Below, in pieces: positions 1 through 12,976 of a stretch of DNA of 64,000 nucleotides. The stretch's first letter is position 1. Each line of letters begins with the position of its first letter. Made by a program: the position numbers and the translations under genes. This stretch comes from Thauera butanivorans NBRC 103042 (lineage in GTDB: Bacteria > Pseudomonadota > Gammaproteobacteria > Burkholderiales > Rhodocyclaceae). The notes below the pieces were generated by a model. It saw nothing but the letters and a program-made list of their open reading frames with translations. It had not been told where the DNA came from and ran no database searches. The DNA lies in contig NZ_BCUG01000011.1 in the NCBI RefSeq assembly GCF_001591165.1, positions 1 through 64,000 on the forward strand. The letters run 5' to 3'.

Positions 1-397
1 CGGCCGCGAGCTGACCAAGAGCGAGCGCCCTGAACTGGGTGCGGCCAAGGTCATCGTCTCGGGCGGCCGGGGCGTGGGCAGCGGGGAGAACTACCACACG
101 CTGCTCGAGCCGCTGGCGGACAAGCTGGGCGCGGCACTGGGCGCGAGCCGTGCGGCGGTCGATGCGGGCTTCGTGCCCAACGATTACCAGGTGGGCCAGA
201 CGGGCAAGATCGTCGCGCCGCAGCTGTACATCGCGGTGGGCATCTCGGGGGCGATCCAGCACCTGGCGGGGATGAAGGACTCGAAGGTGATCGTGGCGAT
301 CAACAAGGACCCGGAGGCGCCGATCTTCCAGGTGGCCGATTACGGCCTGGTGGGCGATCTGTTCGAGGTCGTGCCGGAACTGACCGCGGTCATCTGA
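1..397 (+). CDS. etfA: Electron transfer flavoprotein alpha subunit, C-terminal part
   Basis: Only the last 131 codons are present, read from base 2; the start lies left of the window. The product is the FAD-binding C-terminal domain of EtfA, which with EtfB passes electrons from acyl-CoA and related dehydrogenases to ETF-quinone oxidoreductase. The visible hallmarks are the [11 protein letters not shown] glycine-rich loop, the [20 protein letters not shown] segment and the [20 protein letters not shown] terminal motif, all part of the family's FAD site. The protein ends in the usual short tail after VPEL. An etfB gene would be expected just upstream, outside the window. The next gene is convergent. 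Confidence 0.95.
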   Translation, partial: GRELTKSERPELGAAKVIVSGGRGVGSGENYHTLLEPLADKLGAALGASRAAVDAGFVPNDYQVGQTGKIVAPQLYIAVGISGAIQHLAGMKDSKVIVAINKDPEAPIFQVADYGLVGDLFEVVPELTAVI

Positions 398-503
398 GCT
401 TGGTCGGCAGCGGGCGGCATTCGCATCTCATGCTCGCCATTTCCGGTGGGGCGCGCGTAGCAGAGCGCCGGCCATCCGAGGGTGTGAACACGATGGATAG
501 CGG

Positions 504-1178
504 CTACAGCGCCGCGATCCGCGCCCGCAGCCATACCCCGATGTCGTCGATTTCCTGCGCGCAGACCGCATGCGGCATCGCATAGCTGCGCCATTCGGGC
601 CGCAGGCCCAGGCCTTGCAGCAGTTCGAGCGCCTGCCTGCCCATTACGGGCGGCACGACCTCGTCTTCCGTGCCGTGCGCGACGAACAGCGGAATGCCGC
701 GGTTGGCCGCGGAAAGCTCGCGCATGATCAGACCGGCGGCGGGGATGTAGGTCGATAGCGCGATCACGCCCGCCAGCGGCTCGGGGTGGGTCAGCGCGCT
801 CAGGTAGGCGACCGCGCCGCCCTGCGAGAAGCCGGCGAGGAAGATGCGCTGGCTCGGGATGCCGCGCTCCACTTCGCGTGCGATCAAGGCGCGGACGACG
901 TCGCGCGAGGCGAGCAGGCCGGCTTCGTCGATCTCGCGGCTGTCCGGCGCCAGCGAGATGATGTCGTACCAGGCGCGCATGACGTAGCCGCCGTTGCAAC
1001 TCACCGGCTGGTAGGGCGCATGCGGGAAGATGAAGCGCACGGCGGGCGCGGGCGCCAGCGCAAGCTCGGGGACGATGGGTTCGAAGTCGTGGCCGTCGGC
1101 GCCCAGGCCGTGCAGCCAGATCACGGCCACGCCCGGTTCGGGCGCGGTTTCGAGTTCGAGAAAACTGATTTCGGGCAT
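504..1178 (-). CDS. Carboxylesterase/phospholipase family alpha/beta hydrolase
   Basis: Protein of 224 residues, the normal size for the small cytoplasmic carboxylesterase family (EstB/YpfH-like). The oxyanion-hole motif WLHGLGADGHDF is near residue 24, the nucleophile elbow GFSQGG near residue 112, and the later acid and histidine lie in HGTEDEVVP and MPHAVC. I chose the ATG at 1178 because GGAG sits about six bases upstream. A longer in-frame start at 1208 would add ten atypical residues. The family hydrolyses short-chain esters and some lysophospholipids; the true substrate cannot be read from sequence. It lies downstream of katG on the same strand but is separated from it by a terminator. 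Confidence 0.88.
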   Translation of the reverse strand: MPEISFLELETAPEPGVAVIWLHGLGADGHDFEPIVPELALAPAPAVRFIFPHAPYQPVSCNGGYVMRAWYDIISLAPDSREIDEAGLLASRDVVRALIAREVERGIPSQRIFLAGFSQGGAVAYLSALTHPEPLAGVIALSTYIPAAGLIMRELSAANRGIPLFVAHGTEDEVVPPVMGRQALELLQGLGLRPEWRSYAMPHAVCAQEIDDIGVWLRARIAAL

Positions 1179-1206
1179 GCAGGCTCCGGTGTGGCGTTCG
1201 CACGGC

Positions 1207-1240
1207 AAAAGCCCACACCGCGCCGGTGCGCGGTGTGGGC
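1207..1240 (-). terminator. Rho-independent terminator of katG
   Basis: Perfect 12-bp inverted repeat (1211-1222 and 1229-1240) with a 6-base loop. On the minus strand it is followed by four T residues (AAAA at 1207-1210 on the plus strand). It starts 15 bases past the katG stop codon, so it should end the katG transcript before the esterase gene. Confidence 0.85.
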
Positions 1241-1254
1241 GATCACGGCGAAGC

Positions 1255-3727
<2,473 letters not shown>

Positions 3728-4651
3728 ATGATCGTCCGACCCCGCCCGCACTGGCTCCGCTTGCTGTTCGTCCGCCGCGGCTCGCTGATGCCCCTCATTT
3801 TCTGGCAGCTGCTGTTCGTCTTCCTGCTGTCCTGCACGGTGCTGGTGGCGCACGGCCGGCTCTTCGACTGGAAGGTCACGCTGACGGCCGCGCCGTTCTC
3901 GCTGATGGGAGTGGCGCTGGCCATCTTTCTCGGCTTCCGCATCAACGCCAGCTACGATCGCTACTGGGAAGCCCGCACGATGTGGGGCAGCGTGCTGATC
4001 GTGTCCCGCAACCTGGCGCGCCAGGCGCTGACACTGACCGCACGCGGCGGCGCAGGGCCTGACGCGACGCGGCCCTTCATTCTCGGGCTGATCGGCTTCG
4101 CCGCGGCGATGCGCAACCAGTTGCGCCATCGGCCCTGCGACGCCGGCCTCGCCGGCCTGCTGCCGGACGCACTCGTCGCCCGCCTCGCGGGCACGCGCTC
4201 GGCCCCCGCGCTGATCCTGCTGTGGCTGGCCGAGTGGCTGCGGGAACGGCGCGAGAACGACGCCCTGCCCCCCATTCTCGCCCAGCACATGGAAGCGGGA
4301 CTGGACGAATTGTCCACCGCGCTGGGCAGTTGCGAGCGCATCGCCAATACGCCGCTGCCCTTCACCTATTCGGTGATCCTGCACCGCAGTTCCTACTGCT
4401 ACTGCATGCTGCTGCCCTTCGGCCTGGTGGACTCGATCGGCCTGATGATGCCGCTGGTGGTGGTCTTCGTCGCCTACACCTTCTTCGCCCTCGAAGCGCT
4501 CAGCGACGAAATCGAGGAGCCCTTCGGCACCATGCCCAACGACCTCGCGCTCGATGCCATCGTTGCCGGCATCGACGCCAGCCTGCGCGAACTGCTGGGC
4601 GAGACGCCGCCGCCGGCGCCGCAGCCCGACAAGAACTTCGTGCTGCGTTGA
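3728..4651 (+). CDS. Bestrophin family membrane protein
   Basis: Protein of 307 residues matching the bacterial bestrophin (UPF0187/YneE) family of pentameric anion or cation channels in the inner membrane. A first hydrophobic segment lies near residues 22-42, followed by the family signature around FLGFRINASYDRYWEARTMW (residues 67-86). A hydrophobic hairpin near residues 215-262 includes YCYCMLLPFGLVDSIGLMMP, and the C-terminal part carries the EALSDEIEEPFG motif close to the end. It stands alone between divergent katG and the convergent ParA pair. Physiological substrate unknown; bacterial homologues conduct Na+ or Cl-. Confidence 0.85.
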   Translation: MIVRPRPHWLRLLFVRRGSLMPLIFWQLLFVFLLSCTVLVAHGRLFDWKVTLTAAPFSLMGVALAIFLGFRINASYDRYWEARTMWGSVLIVSRNLARQALTLTARGGAGPDATRPFILGLIGFAAAMRNQLRHRPCDAGLAGLLPDALVARLAGTRSAPALILLWLAEWLRERRENDALPPILAQHMEAGLDELSTALGSCERIANTPLPFTYSVILHRSSYCYCMLLPFGLVDSIGLMMPLVVVFVAYTFFALEALSDEIEEPFGTMPNDLALDAIVAGIDASLRELLGETPPPAPQPDKNFVLR

Positions 4652-4686
4652 AACCGGCCGGCACGAAGGCCGGGCGCAAGGGAAAC

Positions 4687-5247
4687 TCAGGCTTTCTTGC
4701 CGCGCTTGCCCTTCGCCACCTTGGGCAGGGCAGCGATGACCCGGATCACTTCGCTCAGGTCCCGCGCCGCCAGCAAGGCCAGGCCGGCGCGCAGCACTTC
4801 GGATTTGCTCGCCTTGCATCCCGCCTTGGCCAGCGCGGCACGCAGCGCCTTGATGCGCTTGTGTTCACCTGCGGGCATCGAGAAGGAGTCGCGTTCGACC
4901 TTTTCCGGCCTGGCCGGCTTTTCCTTGCCGGCGCTGACCTTCCCGTCCGCGATGGCCGCCGTTCGGGCCGGTCGCTTCCTGTCGGGCCTGGCGCGCGGCG
5001 GCACTGCCTCGGCCGAGCGCTTCGCCTCGAGTCCGGGTTCCGGCCTCGGTTCCGGTTTTGGCGCCGCAGCAGGCCTTGCGCCCTTGCGTGCGGCCGCCGG
5101 CTTCCCGGCCGCGGTACTCCCGGACTGCGCCGCCTTTGCGCGGACGGCCGGCGGCACCGCCACCGCCGGCAGGCGTTCGGACAGCGCGCTGTCTTCCTGC
5201 TTCAAGGTTTCACGCAGCTTCGACAAGGTGCTTCTGGACGTCGACAT
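4687..5247 (-). CDS. Small basic protein with ribbon-helix-helix-like C-terminus, partner of ParA
   Basis: Protein of 186 residues. Residues ~35-120 are low-complexity, rich in Ala, Lys, Arg and Pro, and probably disordered. The C-terminal ~65 residues (from SMPAGEHKRIKALRAALAKA) look like an RHH fold, with the KSEVLRAGLALLAARD pattern typical of the alpha-helices in plasmid ParG/MetJ-Arc proteins, and end in a lysine-rich tail. The gene starts three bases after the parA stop codon, so the two are co-transcribed and probably translationally coupled. By analogy with ParF-ParG or McdA-McdB pairs it could be the adaptor that stimulates the ATPase and links it to DNA or another cargo. That role is inference. 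It is too different from ParB to be the chromosome segregation protein. Confidence 0.6.
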   Translation of the reverse strand: MSTSRSTLSKLRETLKQEDSALSERLPAVAVPPAVRAKAAQSGSTAAGKPAAARKGARPAAAPKPEPRPEPGLEAKRSAEAVPPRARPDRKRPARTAAIADGKVSAGKEKPARPEKVERDSFSMPAGEHKRIKALRAALAKAGCKASKSEVLRAGLALLAARDLSEVIRVIAALPKVAKGKRGKKA

Positions 5248-5250
5248 CGC

Positions 5251-5910
5251 TCATCCTTCGATCAGTTTGAGAACGGCCGCAACCAATTGCTCGACTTCTT
5301 CCTGGGCCGCGGCGGCGGCGCGCCCGAGCCCGAACACCGAGGTGCCTCGCACGGCACTGAGCGCATATGCACTGCGCTGCGACAGGGCGGCATCGAGCAC
5401 CGGCAGCTCGAAATCCTGCAGTACGTCGAGTACGTCCCCCGCCAGCGAAGTGCGCATGACGCGGTTGGGCAGCAGCGCGCCACGCAGGGCAGGGCGCTTG
5501 CGCTGGCGATCGAGGATCAGGCGCTCGATGCCGCGCGTCGCCCACAGATCGGTCGGGCTGGGCACCACCGGCACCAGGGCGAGATCGCACAGCTCCAGCG
5601 CGCTCATCGCATGGGGATGTTCGATGGACGGCGGGCAGTCCATCACCACCACATCGACGCCGTTGGCGACCGGCTTCAGGGTCTTGGCCATGTCCTTCGC
5701 CTTGCCCTGCAGACGCACCAGTTGGGCCGGGAAAGGCGCATCGGGCGGTGCCGATTCGGCCCAGCGCGATGCGCTTTCCTGCGGATCGAGATCGGCCAGC
5801 GCGACGCGGTAGCCGGCCAGCGCCAAGCCCGCAGCCAGCTGCATCGCCACCGTGGTCTTGCCCGACCCGCCTTTCTGCGAAATCAGGGCAATCAGCGTGG
5901 GAGCACTCAT
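5251..5910 (-). CDS. ParA/MinD family ATPase (orphan)
   Basis: Protein of 219 residues with the deviant Walker A motif QKGGSGKTT at about residues 12-20 (signature lysine before GGSGKT), the A' motif in LADLDPQESASRWAES, and Walker B in VVVMDCPPS. The short length without an N-terminal HTH matches the ParF/type Ib or McdA-like class, not chromosomal Soj. Chromosomal parAB normally lies next to the gidB/rsmG genes, which are absent here. Dimeric ParA ATPases of this class bind nucleoid DNA non-specifically and position plasmids, organelles or protein clusters. The partner gene follows immediately. It is divergent from the FUSC gene, with 95 bases between the starts. Confidence 0.85.
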   Translation of the reverse strand: MSAPTLIALISQKGGSGKTTVAMQLAAGLALAGYRVALADLDPQESASRWAESAPPDAPFPAQLVRLQGKAKDMAKTLKPVANGVDVVVMDCPPSIEHPHAMSALELCDLALVPVVPSPTDLWATRGIERLILDRQRKRPALRGALLPNRVMRTSLAGDVLDVLQDFELPVLDAALSQRSAYALSAVRGTSVFGLGRAAAAAQEEVEQLVAAVLKLIEG

Positions 5911-6005
5911 GTGAGATCCGGAAAGAAAAGTTGATACGGCAGGATGCTATCGCAAGCACCGCCGGGGGTGTGTTACACATCCGGACACGTCACCGGCACC
6001 GAACC

Positions 6006-7100
6006 ATGAACCATCCATCCTTGCTGCACCGACTCGAGGCGCTGATCCGCAACGAATGGCAGCAGCTCACTGCCCTCACCCCCAGCAAGCGCCGCTGGCA
6101 GATGCCCTTCGCCGCGGCGCTGGCGACCGGCCTGCCGCTGGTGGTGGGGGCCTACTTCGGCCATCTGGAATACGGCCTGATCTCCTCGCTCGGCGGCCTG
6201 GTGTTCCTGTACCAGCCCAACACGCCGCTGTCGCACCGCATGACCTGGCTGATGGCCTGTGCCTTCGGCATGTCGGCGAGCTACACGCTGGGAGCGATCG
6301 TCCATTTCCTGCCATTGGCGAAGGCGGTGATGCTGGGCTTCATCACCGTGCTGGTGTCGATGGTGGCGCGCTTCTACCGCGTCGGGCCGCCGGGCAGCCT
6401 GTTCTTCGTCATGGTTGCGGCGATCGCTGCCTACTCGCCCGGCACCGTCGAGGAAATTCCGCTCAGGGTCGGCCTGCTGACCATGGGCACGCTGCTGGCG
6501 AGCCTGATCGCCTTCTGCTACAGCCTGCACATCCTGCGCCTTGAAGCGCCCGAAGCGATCGCACCCCTGCCGCCGGCGGACTTCGATTTCATCGTGCTGG
6601 ACTCCATCGTGATCGGCGCCTGCGTCTGCCTGTCGCTCGCCATCGCCCAGGCGCTGCAGCTCGACCGTCCCTACTGGGTGCCGATCAGCTGCGTGGCGGT
6701 GATCCAGGGCGTGTCGCTGCGCGCGGTGTGGAACCGGCAGCTGCACCGCGTACTGGGCACCGCCATCGGCATGCTGCTGGCCTGGGGCATCATCTCGCTG
6801 CCGCTTTCGCCATGGAGCATCGCGCCGATCGTCATCGCGCTCACCTTCATCATCGAAAGCACCGTGGTGCGGCACTACGGCCTCGCCGTCATCTTCATCA
6901 CGCCACTGACGATCGTACTCGCCGAAGCCCCCACGCTGGGGCAGCTGCCTGCCGTGGAACTGCTCCAGAGCCGCTTCATCGACACCGTGCTCGGCTGCCT
7001 GATCGGGCTGGCGGGCGGCCTCTGCCTGCACAACGTGCGCTTCCGCGCCATCGTCGGCCGCCAGTTGCGCAGGCTCACGCCCGCGCGGCTGCGTGACTGA
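6006..7100 (+). CDS. FUSC family inner-membrane protein
   Basis: Protein of 364 residues with about ten hydrophobic segments arranged as two repeats (roughly residues 38-175 and 200-345), the pattern of fusaric-acid-resistance-like (FUSC, YccS/YhfK-type) membrane proteins. The characteristic second-repeat stretch LDRPYWVPISCVAVIQG is present. It lacks the large cytoplasmic regions of full-length YccS or AaeB, so it is a short member of the family. Relatives take part in efflux of aromatic acids, but no membrane-fusion partner is encoded beside it, so the substrate is unknown. Start at the ATG at 6006; in-frame codons further upstream overlap the divergent parA promoter. Confidence 0.8.
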   Translation: MNHPSLLHRLEALIRNEWQQLTALTPSKRRWQMPFAAALATGLPLVVGAYFGHLEYGLISSLGGLVFLYQPNTPLSHRMTWLMACAFGMSASYTLGAIVHFLPLAKAVMLGFITVLVSMVARFYRVGPPGSLFFVMVAAIAAYSPGTVEEIPLRVGLLTMGTLLASLIAFCYSLHILRLEAPEAIAPLPPADFDFIVLDSIVIGACVCLSLAIAQALQLDRPYWVPISCVAVIQGVSLRAVWNRQLHRVLGTAIGMLLAWGIISLPLSPWSIAPIVIALTFIIESTVVRHYGLAVIFITPLTIVLAEAPTLGQLPAVELLQSRFIDTVLGCLIGLAGGLCLHNVRFRAIVGRQLRRLTPARLRD

Positions 7101-7203
7101 AACGCCGGCCCTGAACGACTTGCCGCCGGCACGGTCGGAACCGACTGCACCGCGCCGAGCGCGTACTTTCCCAGTCCTTGAAACCTCCGCAGTCCACACC
7201 CAC

Positions 7204-7680
7204 ATGTCCCGAACCCGCTTGCCGTCCCTCGCCCGCTCTTCCTTCGTCCTCTCCTCCTCCATGCTGCTGCTGGCCCTCGCCGGCTGTGGCGGCCCGGTGG
7301 AGGACACCTTGCCCGGGCAGCCGATCAAGCATCGCCAGGAGGCCTTCAAGGCCATGCTGCGCAGCTTCGAGCCGATGGGCAAGATGCTGCGCGACGACCG
7401 CTACCAGGCCGATGAATTCGCCCGCCTGGCCGCCGAGCTCGTCACCGTGCGCGAAGGTCCGTGGCCGTACTTCACGCCCGACACGCTCCAGCCACCCACC
7501 AAGGCCAAGGCCGCGGTGTGGGAACGCCCACAGGATTTCGAGCACGAACGGCAGGCCTTCTACGACGCCACCGACGCACTCGCCCAGGCCGCGCAAACGC
7601 ATGACAGGAGCCGCGCCCAGGCAGCCTATGACAAGGTTCATGCAAGCTGTAAATCCTGCCATCGCGACTTCAGGAAGTAG
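7204..7680 (+). CDS. Membrane-anchored cytochrome c'-type lipoprotein
   Basis: Protein of 158 residues. An N-terminal lipoprotein signal ends in LALAGC (lipobox), so the mature protein should be lipid-anchored in the periplasm. The C-terminus carries CKSCHRDFRK, a haem c attachment motif placed exactly as in cytochrome c', a four-helix bundle with one pentacoordinate haem. Cytochromes c' bind NO and CO and are linked to NO tolerance in denitrifiers. A second, soluble cytochrome c' is encoded at 37600-38052. The start at 7204 (MSRTRL) gives a standard signal peptide. It follows the FUSC gene by about 100 bases and may have its own promoter. Confidence 0.82.
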   Translation: MSRTRLPSLARSSFVLSSSMLLLALAGCGGPVEDTLPGQPIKHRQEAFKAMLRSFEPMGKMLRDDRYQADEFARLAAELVTVREGPWPYFTPDTLQPPTKAKAAVWERPQDFEHERQAFYDATDALAQAAQTHDRSRAQAAYDKVHASCKSCHRDFRK

Positions 7681-7823
7681 GCCGCCGGCATCGGAACGGC
7701 GCCGGATCGATTGCAAGGATTGAATACGCCCATGCGACTACGGCGCCGATTTGAAGGAAAATAGCAGCTTGGCCGAGCGCGGCACGCCGCGCCGGCGCTG
7801 GATTTCATCTTCAGGAAACGAGC

Positions 7824-9473
7824 ATGCTGCAAAAGAACTCCGCCTTCGCCGGCGTCCCGGGCCCTGTCGTCGTGATCGTCATGGACGGCTACGGCATTCC
7901 CAAGCACACCGTCGGCAGCGCCATCGAGGCTGCCCGCAAGCCGACGCTGGACCGCCTGTTCGCCCGCTATCCGAACATCACGCTGCGTGCCCACGGCACC
8001 GCGGTCGGCATGCCCTCGGACGACGACATGGGCAACTCCGAAGTCGGCCACAACGCCATCGGCGCCGGCCAGGTCTACGCGCAGGGCGCGGCGCTGGTCG
8101 CCAACGCCATCGCGGAAGGCACGATCTGGCAAGGCCAGGCCTGGCAGGAGGTCGTCGCCGCCGCCAAGACCGGCGCGCTGCACTTCATCGGCCTGTTCTC
8201 GGACGGCAACGTGCATAGCCACATCGACCACCTGAAGGCGATGGTGGTGCAGGCCAAGGCCGAAGGCGTGAAGACGGTGCGCATCCATGCGCTGCTCGAC
8301 GGCCGCGACGTGCCCGAGACCAGTGCGCTGGACTACGTCGTGCCTTTCGAAGCCTTCCTGGGCGAGATCAGCACCGACGGCTTCGATGCCCGCATCGCCT
8401 CGGGCGGCGGCCGCCAGTACATCACGATGGACCGCTACGACGCCAACTGGCCGATGGTGGCGCGCGGCTGGCGCACCCACGTGCTGGGCGAAGGCCCGCA
8501 GTTCGCCAATGCCACGGCGGCCGTCGAAGGCCTGCGCGCAAGCCATCCCGGCACCATCGACCAGGACCTGCCGGAATTCGTCATTGCCGAGTTCGACGAA
8601 AACGGCAATGGCAAGCCGATCGGCACCATCGAGGACGGCGACGCGGTGGTGCTCTACAACTTCCGCGGCGACCGTGCGATCGAGATCACCCGGGCCTTCG
8701 TCGAGGACGATTTCAGCGAGTTCGACCGCGTGCGCCATCCGCGCGTCACTTACGCCGGCATGCTGCAGTACGACGGCGACCTGCAGCTGCCCAGCCGCTT
8801 CCTGGTGCCGCCGCCGGCGATCCGCGACACTTCGGGCGAATGGTTCAGCAAGACCGGGCTGGCGCAGTTCGCCTGCTCCGAGACGCAGAAGTTCGGCCAC
8901 GTCACCTATTTCTGGAACGGCAACCGCTCGAGCAGGTTCGACGGCGAAACCTGGCAGGAAGTCCCCAGCGACGTCGTCCCCTTCGAGCAGCGCCCGTGGA
9001 TGAAGGCGGCCGAGATCACCGATGCGATGATCGCCGCGCTGCAGTCCGGCCAGTACAAGGTGCTGCGCTGCAACTACGCCAACGGCGACATGGTCGGCCA
9101 CACCGGCAACTTCCGCGCCGCGACGATGGCGATCGAAGCGGTCGACCTGGCGCTCGGCCGCCTGCTGAAGGCAGTGGACAAGGCCGGCGGCGTCGCCCTC
9201 GTCACCGCCGACCATGGCAACGCCGACGAAATGTTCGAACTCGACAAGAAGACCAGGGAGCCGGCAGTCAACAAGGACGGCTCCTACAAGGCCAAGACCG
9301 CCCACACGCTGAACCCGGTGCCGCTGATCCTGTACGACAACGTCAGCGGCGGCAGACTGGGGCTGAAGCAGAGCGAAACCGCCGGCCTGTCCAACATCGC
9401 CGCGACGGTGGCGAACCTGCTCGGCCTGCAGAAGCACGACAAATGGGACGACAGCCTGCTGGAGGTGAAATGA
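7824..9473 (+). CDS. gpmI: 2,3-bisphosphoglycerate-independent phosphoglycerate mutase
   Basis: Protein of 549 residues of the alkaline-phosphatase superfamily, interconverting 3- and 2-phosphoglycerate in glycolysis and gluconeogenesis with Mn2+ and a phosphoserine intermediate. The metal-binding start VIVMDGYG (residues ~18-24), the catalytic serine in DDMGNSEVGHNAIG (Ser72), the LLDGRDVP loop and the late metal motif VTADHGNADEM are all present. It is somewhat longer than the typical 510-residue enzyme because of an extra segment around residues 180-330. Its last bases overlap the region of the following lipoprotein start, so the two are coupled. Confidence 0.96.
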   Translation: MLQKNSAFAGVPGPVVVIVMDGYGIPKHTVGSAIEAARKPTLDRLFARYPNITLRAHGTAVGMPSDDDMGNSEVGHNAIGAGQVYAQGAALVANAIAEGTIWQGQAWQEVVAAAKTGALHFIGLFSDGNVHSHIDHLKAMVVQAKAEGVKTVRIHALLDGRDVPETSALDYVVPFEAFLGEISTDGFDARIASGGGRQYITMDRYDANWPMVARGWRTHVLGEGPQFANATAAVEGLRASHPGTIDQDLPEFVIAEFDENGNGKPIGTIEDGDAVVLYNFRGDRAIEITRAFVEDDFSEFDRVRHPRVTYAGMLQYDGDLQLPSRFLVPPPAIRDTSGEWFSKTGLAQFACSETQKFGHVTYFWNGNRSSRFDGETWQEVPSDVVPFEQRPWMKAAEITDAMIAALQSGQYKVLRCNYANGDMVGHTGNFRAATMAIEAVDLALGRLLKAVDKAGGVALVTADHGNADEMFELDKKTREPAVNKDGSYKAKTAHTLNPVPLILYDNVSGGRLGLKQSETAGLSNIAATVANLLGLQKHDKWDDSLLEVK

Positions 9474-9475
9474 CC

Positions 9476-9853
9476 ATGACACTGCGCGCCCTCCTTGCCA
9501 GCCTCGCGCTGCTGCTTTCCGCCTGCGGCCTGCCGCCGCCGGTGATCGAACAGGACGACGGCATTTCCAGCCAGAGCGGGCAGTTCCACTTCGCCCTGCC
9601 CAGCGGTGACTACCGCTGCGGCGAGGGCCAACAGGTCGGGCTGCAGCGCGAGATGCAGGGCAAGGTCAACCACCGCCTGCAGCTGGACTGGAGGGGGCGC
9701 CGCTATCAGCTCGAGCGCGACTTTTCCGAATCGGGCCTGCCGCGCTTCGAGGACGTGGCCAGCGGCCTGGTCTGGATCGACCTGCCGTGGAAGGGGCTGC
9801 TGCTCGACGGGCGCACTCACGCACCGCTCGCCAACGACTGCACGGCAGCCTGA
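9476..9853 (+). CDS. Small lipoprotein of unknown function
   Basis: Protein of 125 residues with a lipoprotein signal peptide (MTLRALLASLALLLSACG, cysteine in the lipobox LSAC). The mature part (~108 residues) is polar with short beta-like stretches such as QLDWRGRRYQLERD and two further cysteines, one near YRCGEG and one near the end. No family recognised. Two start codons are possible: the ATG at 9470 overlaps the gpmI stop, while the ATG at 9476 has GGAGGTGA at proper spacing and is preferred. Overlap with gpmI indicates co-transcription. Confidence 0.7.
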   Translation: MTLRALLASLALLLSACGLPPPVIEQDDGISSQSGQFHFALPSGDYRCGEGQQVGLQREMQGKVNHRLQLDWRGRRYQLERDFSESGLPRFEDVASGLVWIDLPWKGLLLDGRTHAPLANDCTAA

Positions 9854-9883
9854 TCCGTATGGGCGGCGGCGAAACCCCGCCGC

Positions 9884-10366
9884 CTAACGGCGGAAGAAGC
9901 GGCTGAACCAGCCGGTATCCTTGCGCTCGCGCTTCTCGGCGATGATGCCGAGCATGTTGGTCCTGACCGCCGCGACGTAATCGGCATCGTCGCGCTTGAT
10001 GTGGTTGACCAGCCAGGTGGACAGCAGCTTGTACAGTTCCGCGCCGATGTCCTCGCCGAGGCGATGCCGCTCGACGTACTCGTTGACCCGCCGCACGAAC
10101 AGCTCATGCACCCGCTTGTGCGGCTTGCAGAAGGCATAGCCGGCTTCTTCCTGCAGGCTTTCCTCAAAGGCGAAGTGCGACACCGTGTAGTCGACCAGAT
10201 CATCGAGCGTGCGCCCGACCTCGGCCCTGTTGCCGGAAGCATTGGCGATTTCGAGTGCGTTGATGTAATCGGCGATGCGGCGATGATGCTGGTCGATCAC
10301 GTCGATGCCGGTATCGAGATCGGAACTCCAGATGAAGGGCACGCTGAGCTTCCTCCGTGATGCCAT
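9884..10366 (-). CDS. Bacteriohemerythrin
   Basis: Protein of 160 residues of the hemerythrin family, a four-helix bundle with a di-iron O2-binding site. The iron-ligand histidines and carboxylates are visible in order: IDQHHRRIADYINAL, HFAFEESLQEE, CKPHKRVHELF and HIKRDDADYV. It starts after the usual SDLDTGIDVIDQHH entry. A basic C-terminal extension (EKRERKDTGWFSRFFRR) follows the bundle and could interact with membrane or protein. Bacterial homologues store or deliver O2, or sense it for aerotaxis in microaerobic cells. Single gene, downstream of icd on the same strand but separated by a hairpin. Confidence 0.9.
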   Translation of the reverse strand: MASRRKLSVPFIWSSDLDTGIDVIDQHHRRIADYINALEIANASGNRAEVGRTLDDLVDYTVSHFAFEESLQEEAGYAFCKPHKRVHELFVRRVNEYVERHRLGEDIGAELYKLLSTWLVNHIKRDDADYVAAVRTNMLGIIAEKRERKDTGWFSRFFRR

Positions 10367-10471
10367 GACAACCCATTCTGGGCAATGAGGACGGCAGTAT
10401 ACACGTGAGCTTATCGATCCGGGATGACCGGCCGGCAAGCCGGCATGCACGGCAGCAGCCGTAAACGTCGA

Positions 10472-10505
10472 GACGCCGGTGCCCCCTTGCGGAAGCACCG
10501 GCGTC
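10472..10505 (-). terminator. Hairpin downstream of icd
   Basis: Perfect 11-bp inverted repeat (10472-10482 and 10495-10505) with a 12-base loop, about 40 bases past the icd stop codon. The T-run on the minus strand is weak (a TTT a few bases beyond), so termination may be inefficient. Confidence 0.55.
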
Positions 10506-10545
10506 GATTCCGGGCCTGGAGGGCAACGCCCCAGGGCCGTCGGGA

Positions 10546-12783
<2,238 letters not shown>

Positions 12784-12937
12784 TCTTTTCCCCTATGGTT
12801 CTAGTCTCTCGCCGCCAAGCCGATGGCGGCACCCGGTCGCCTTGCGCGACGCATGGGCATGCTTGCGCATGTCGGCAGGAAAATACCACGCAACGCCGCC
12901 CCCGGGGACCGTAAACATCAAAAGCGCCCCTAATTCT

Positions 12938-12963
12938 CGCCGGGGGCGGCTCCGCCCCCGGCG
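12938..12963 (-). terminator. GC-rich hairpin downstream of the MFS gene
   Basis: Perfect 12-bp inverted repeat with a 2-base loop (12938-12949 and 12952-12963) directly after the stop codon of the leftward MFS transporter gene. On the minus strand a CTTTTG follows about 15 bases later. It probably stabilises or ends the transcript. Confidence 0.6.
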
Positions 12964-12976
12964 GGGTGTCCGGCCC

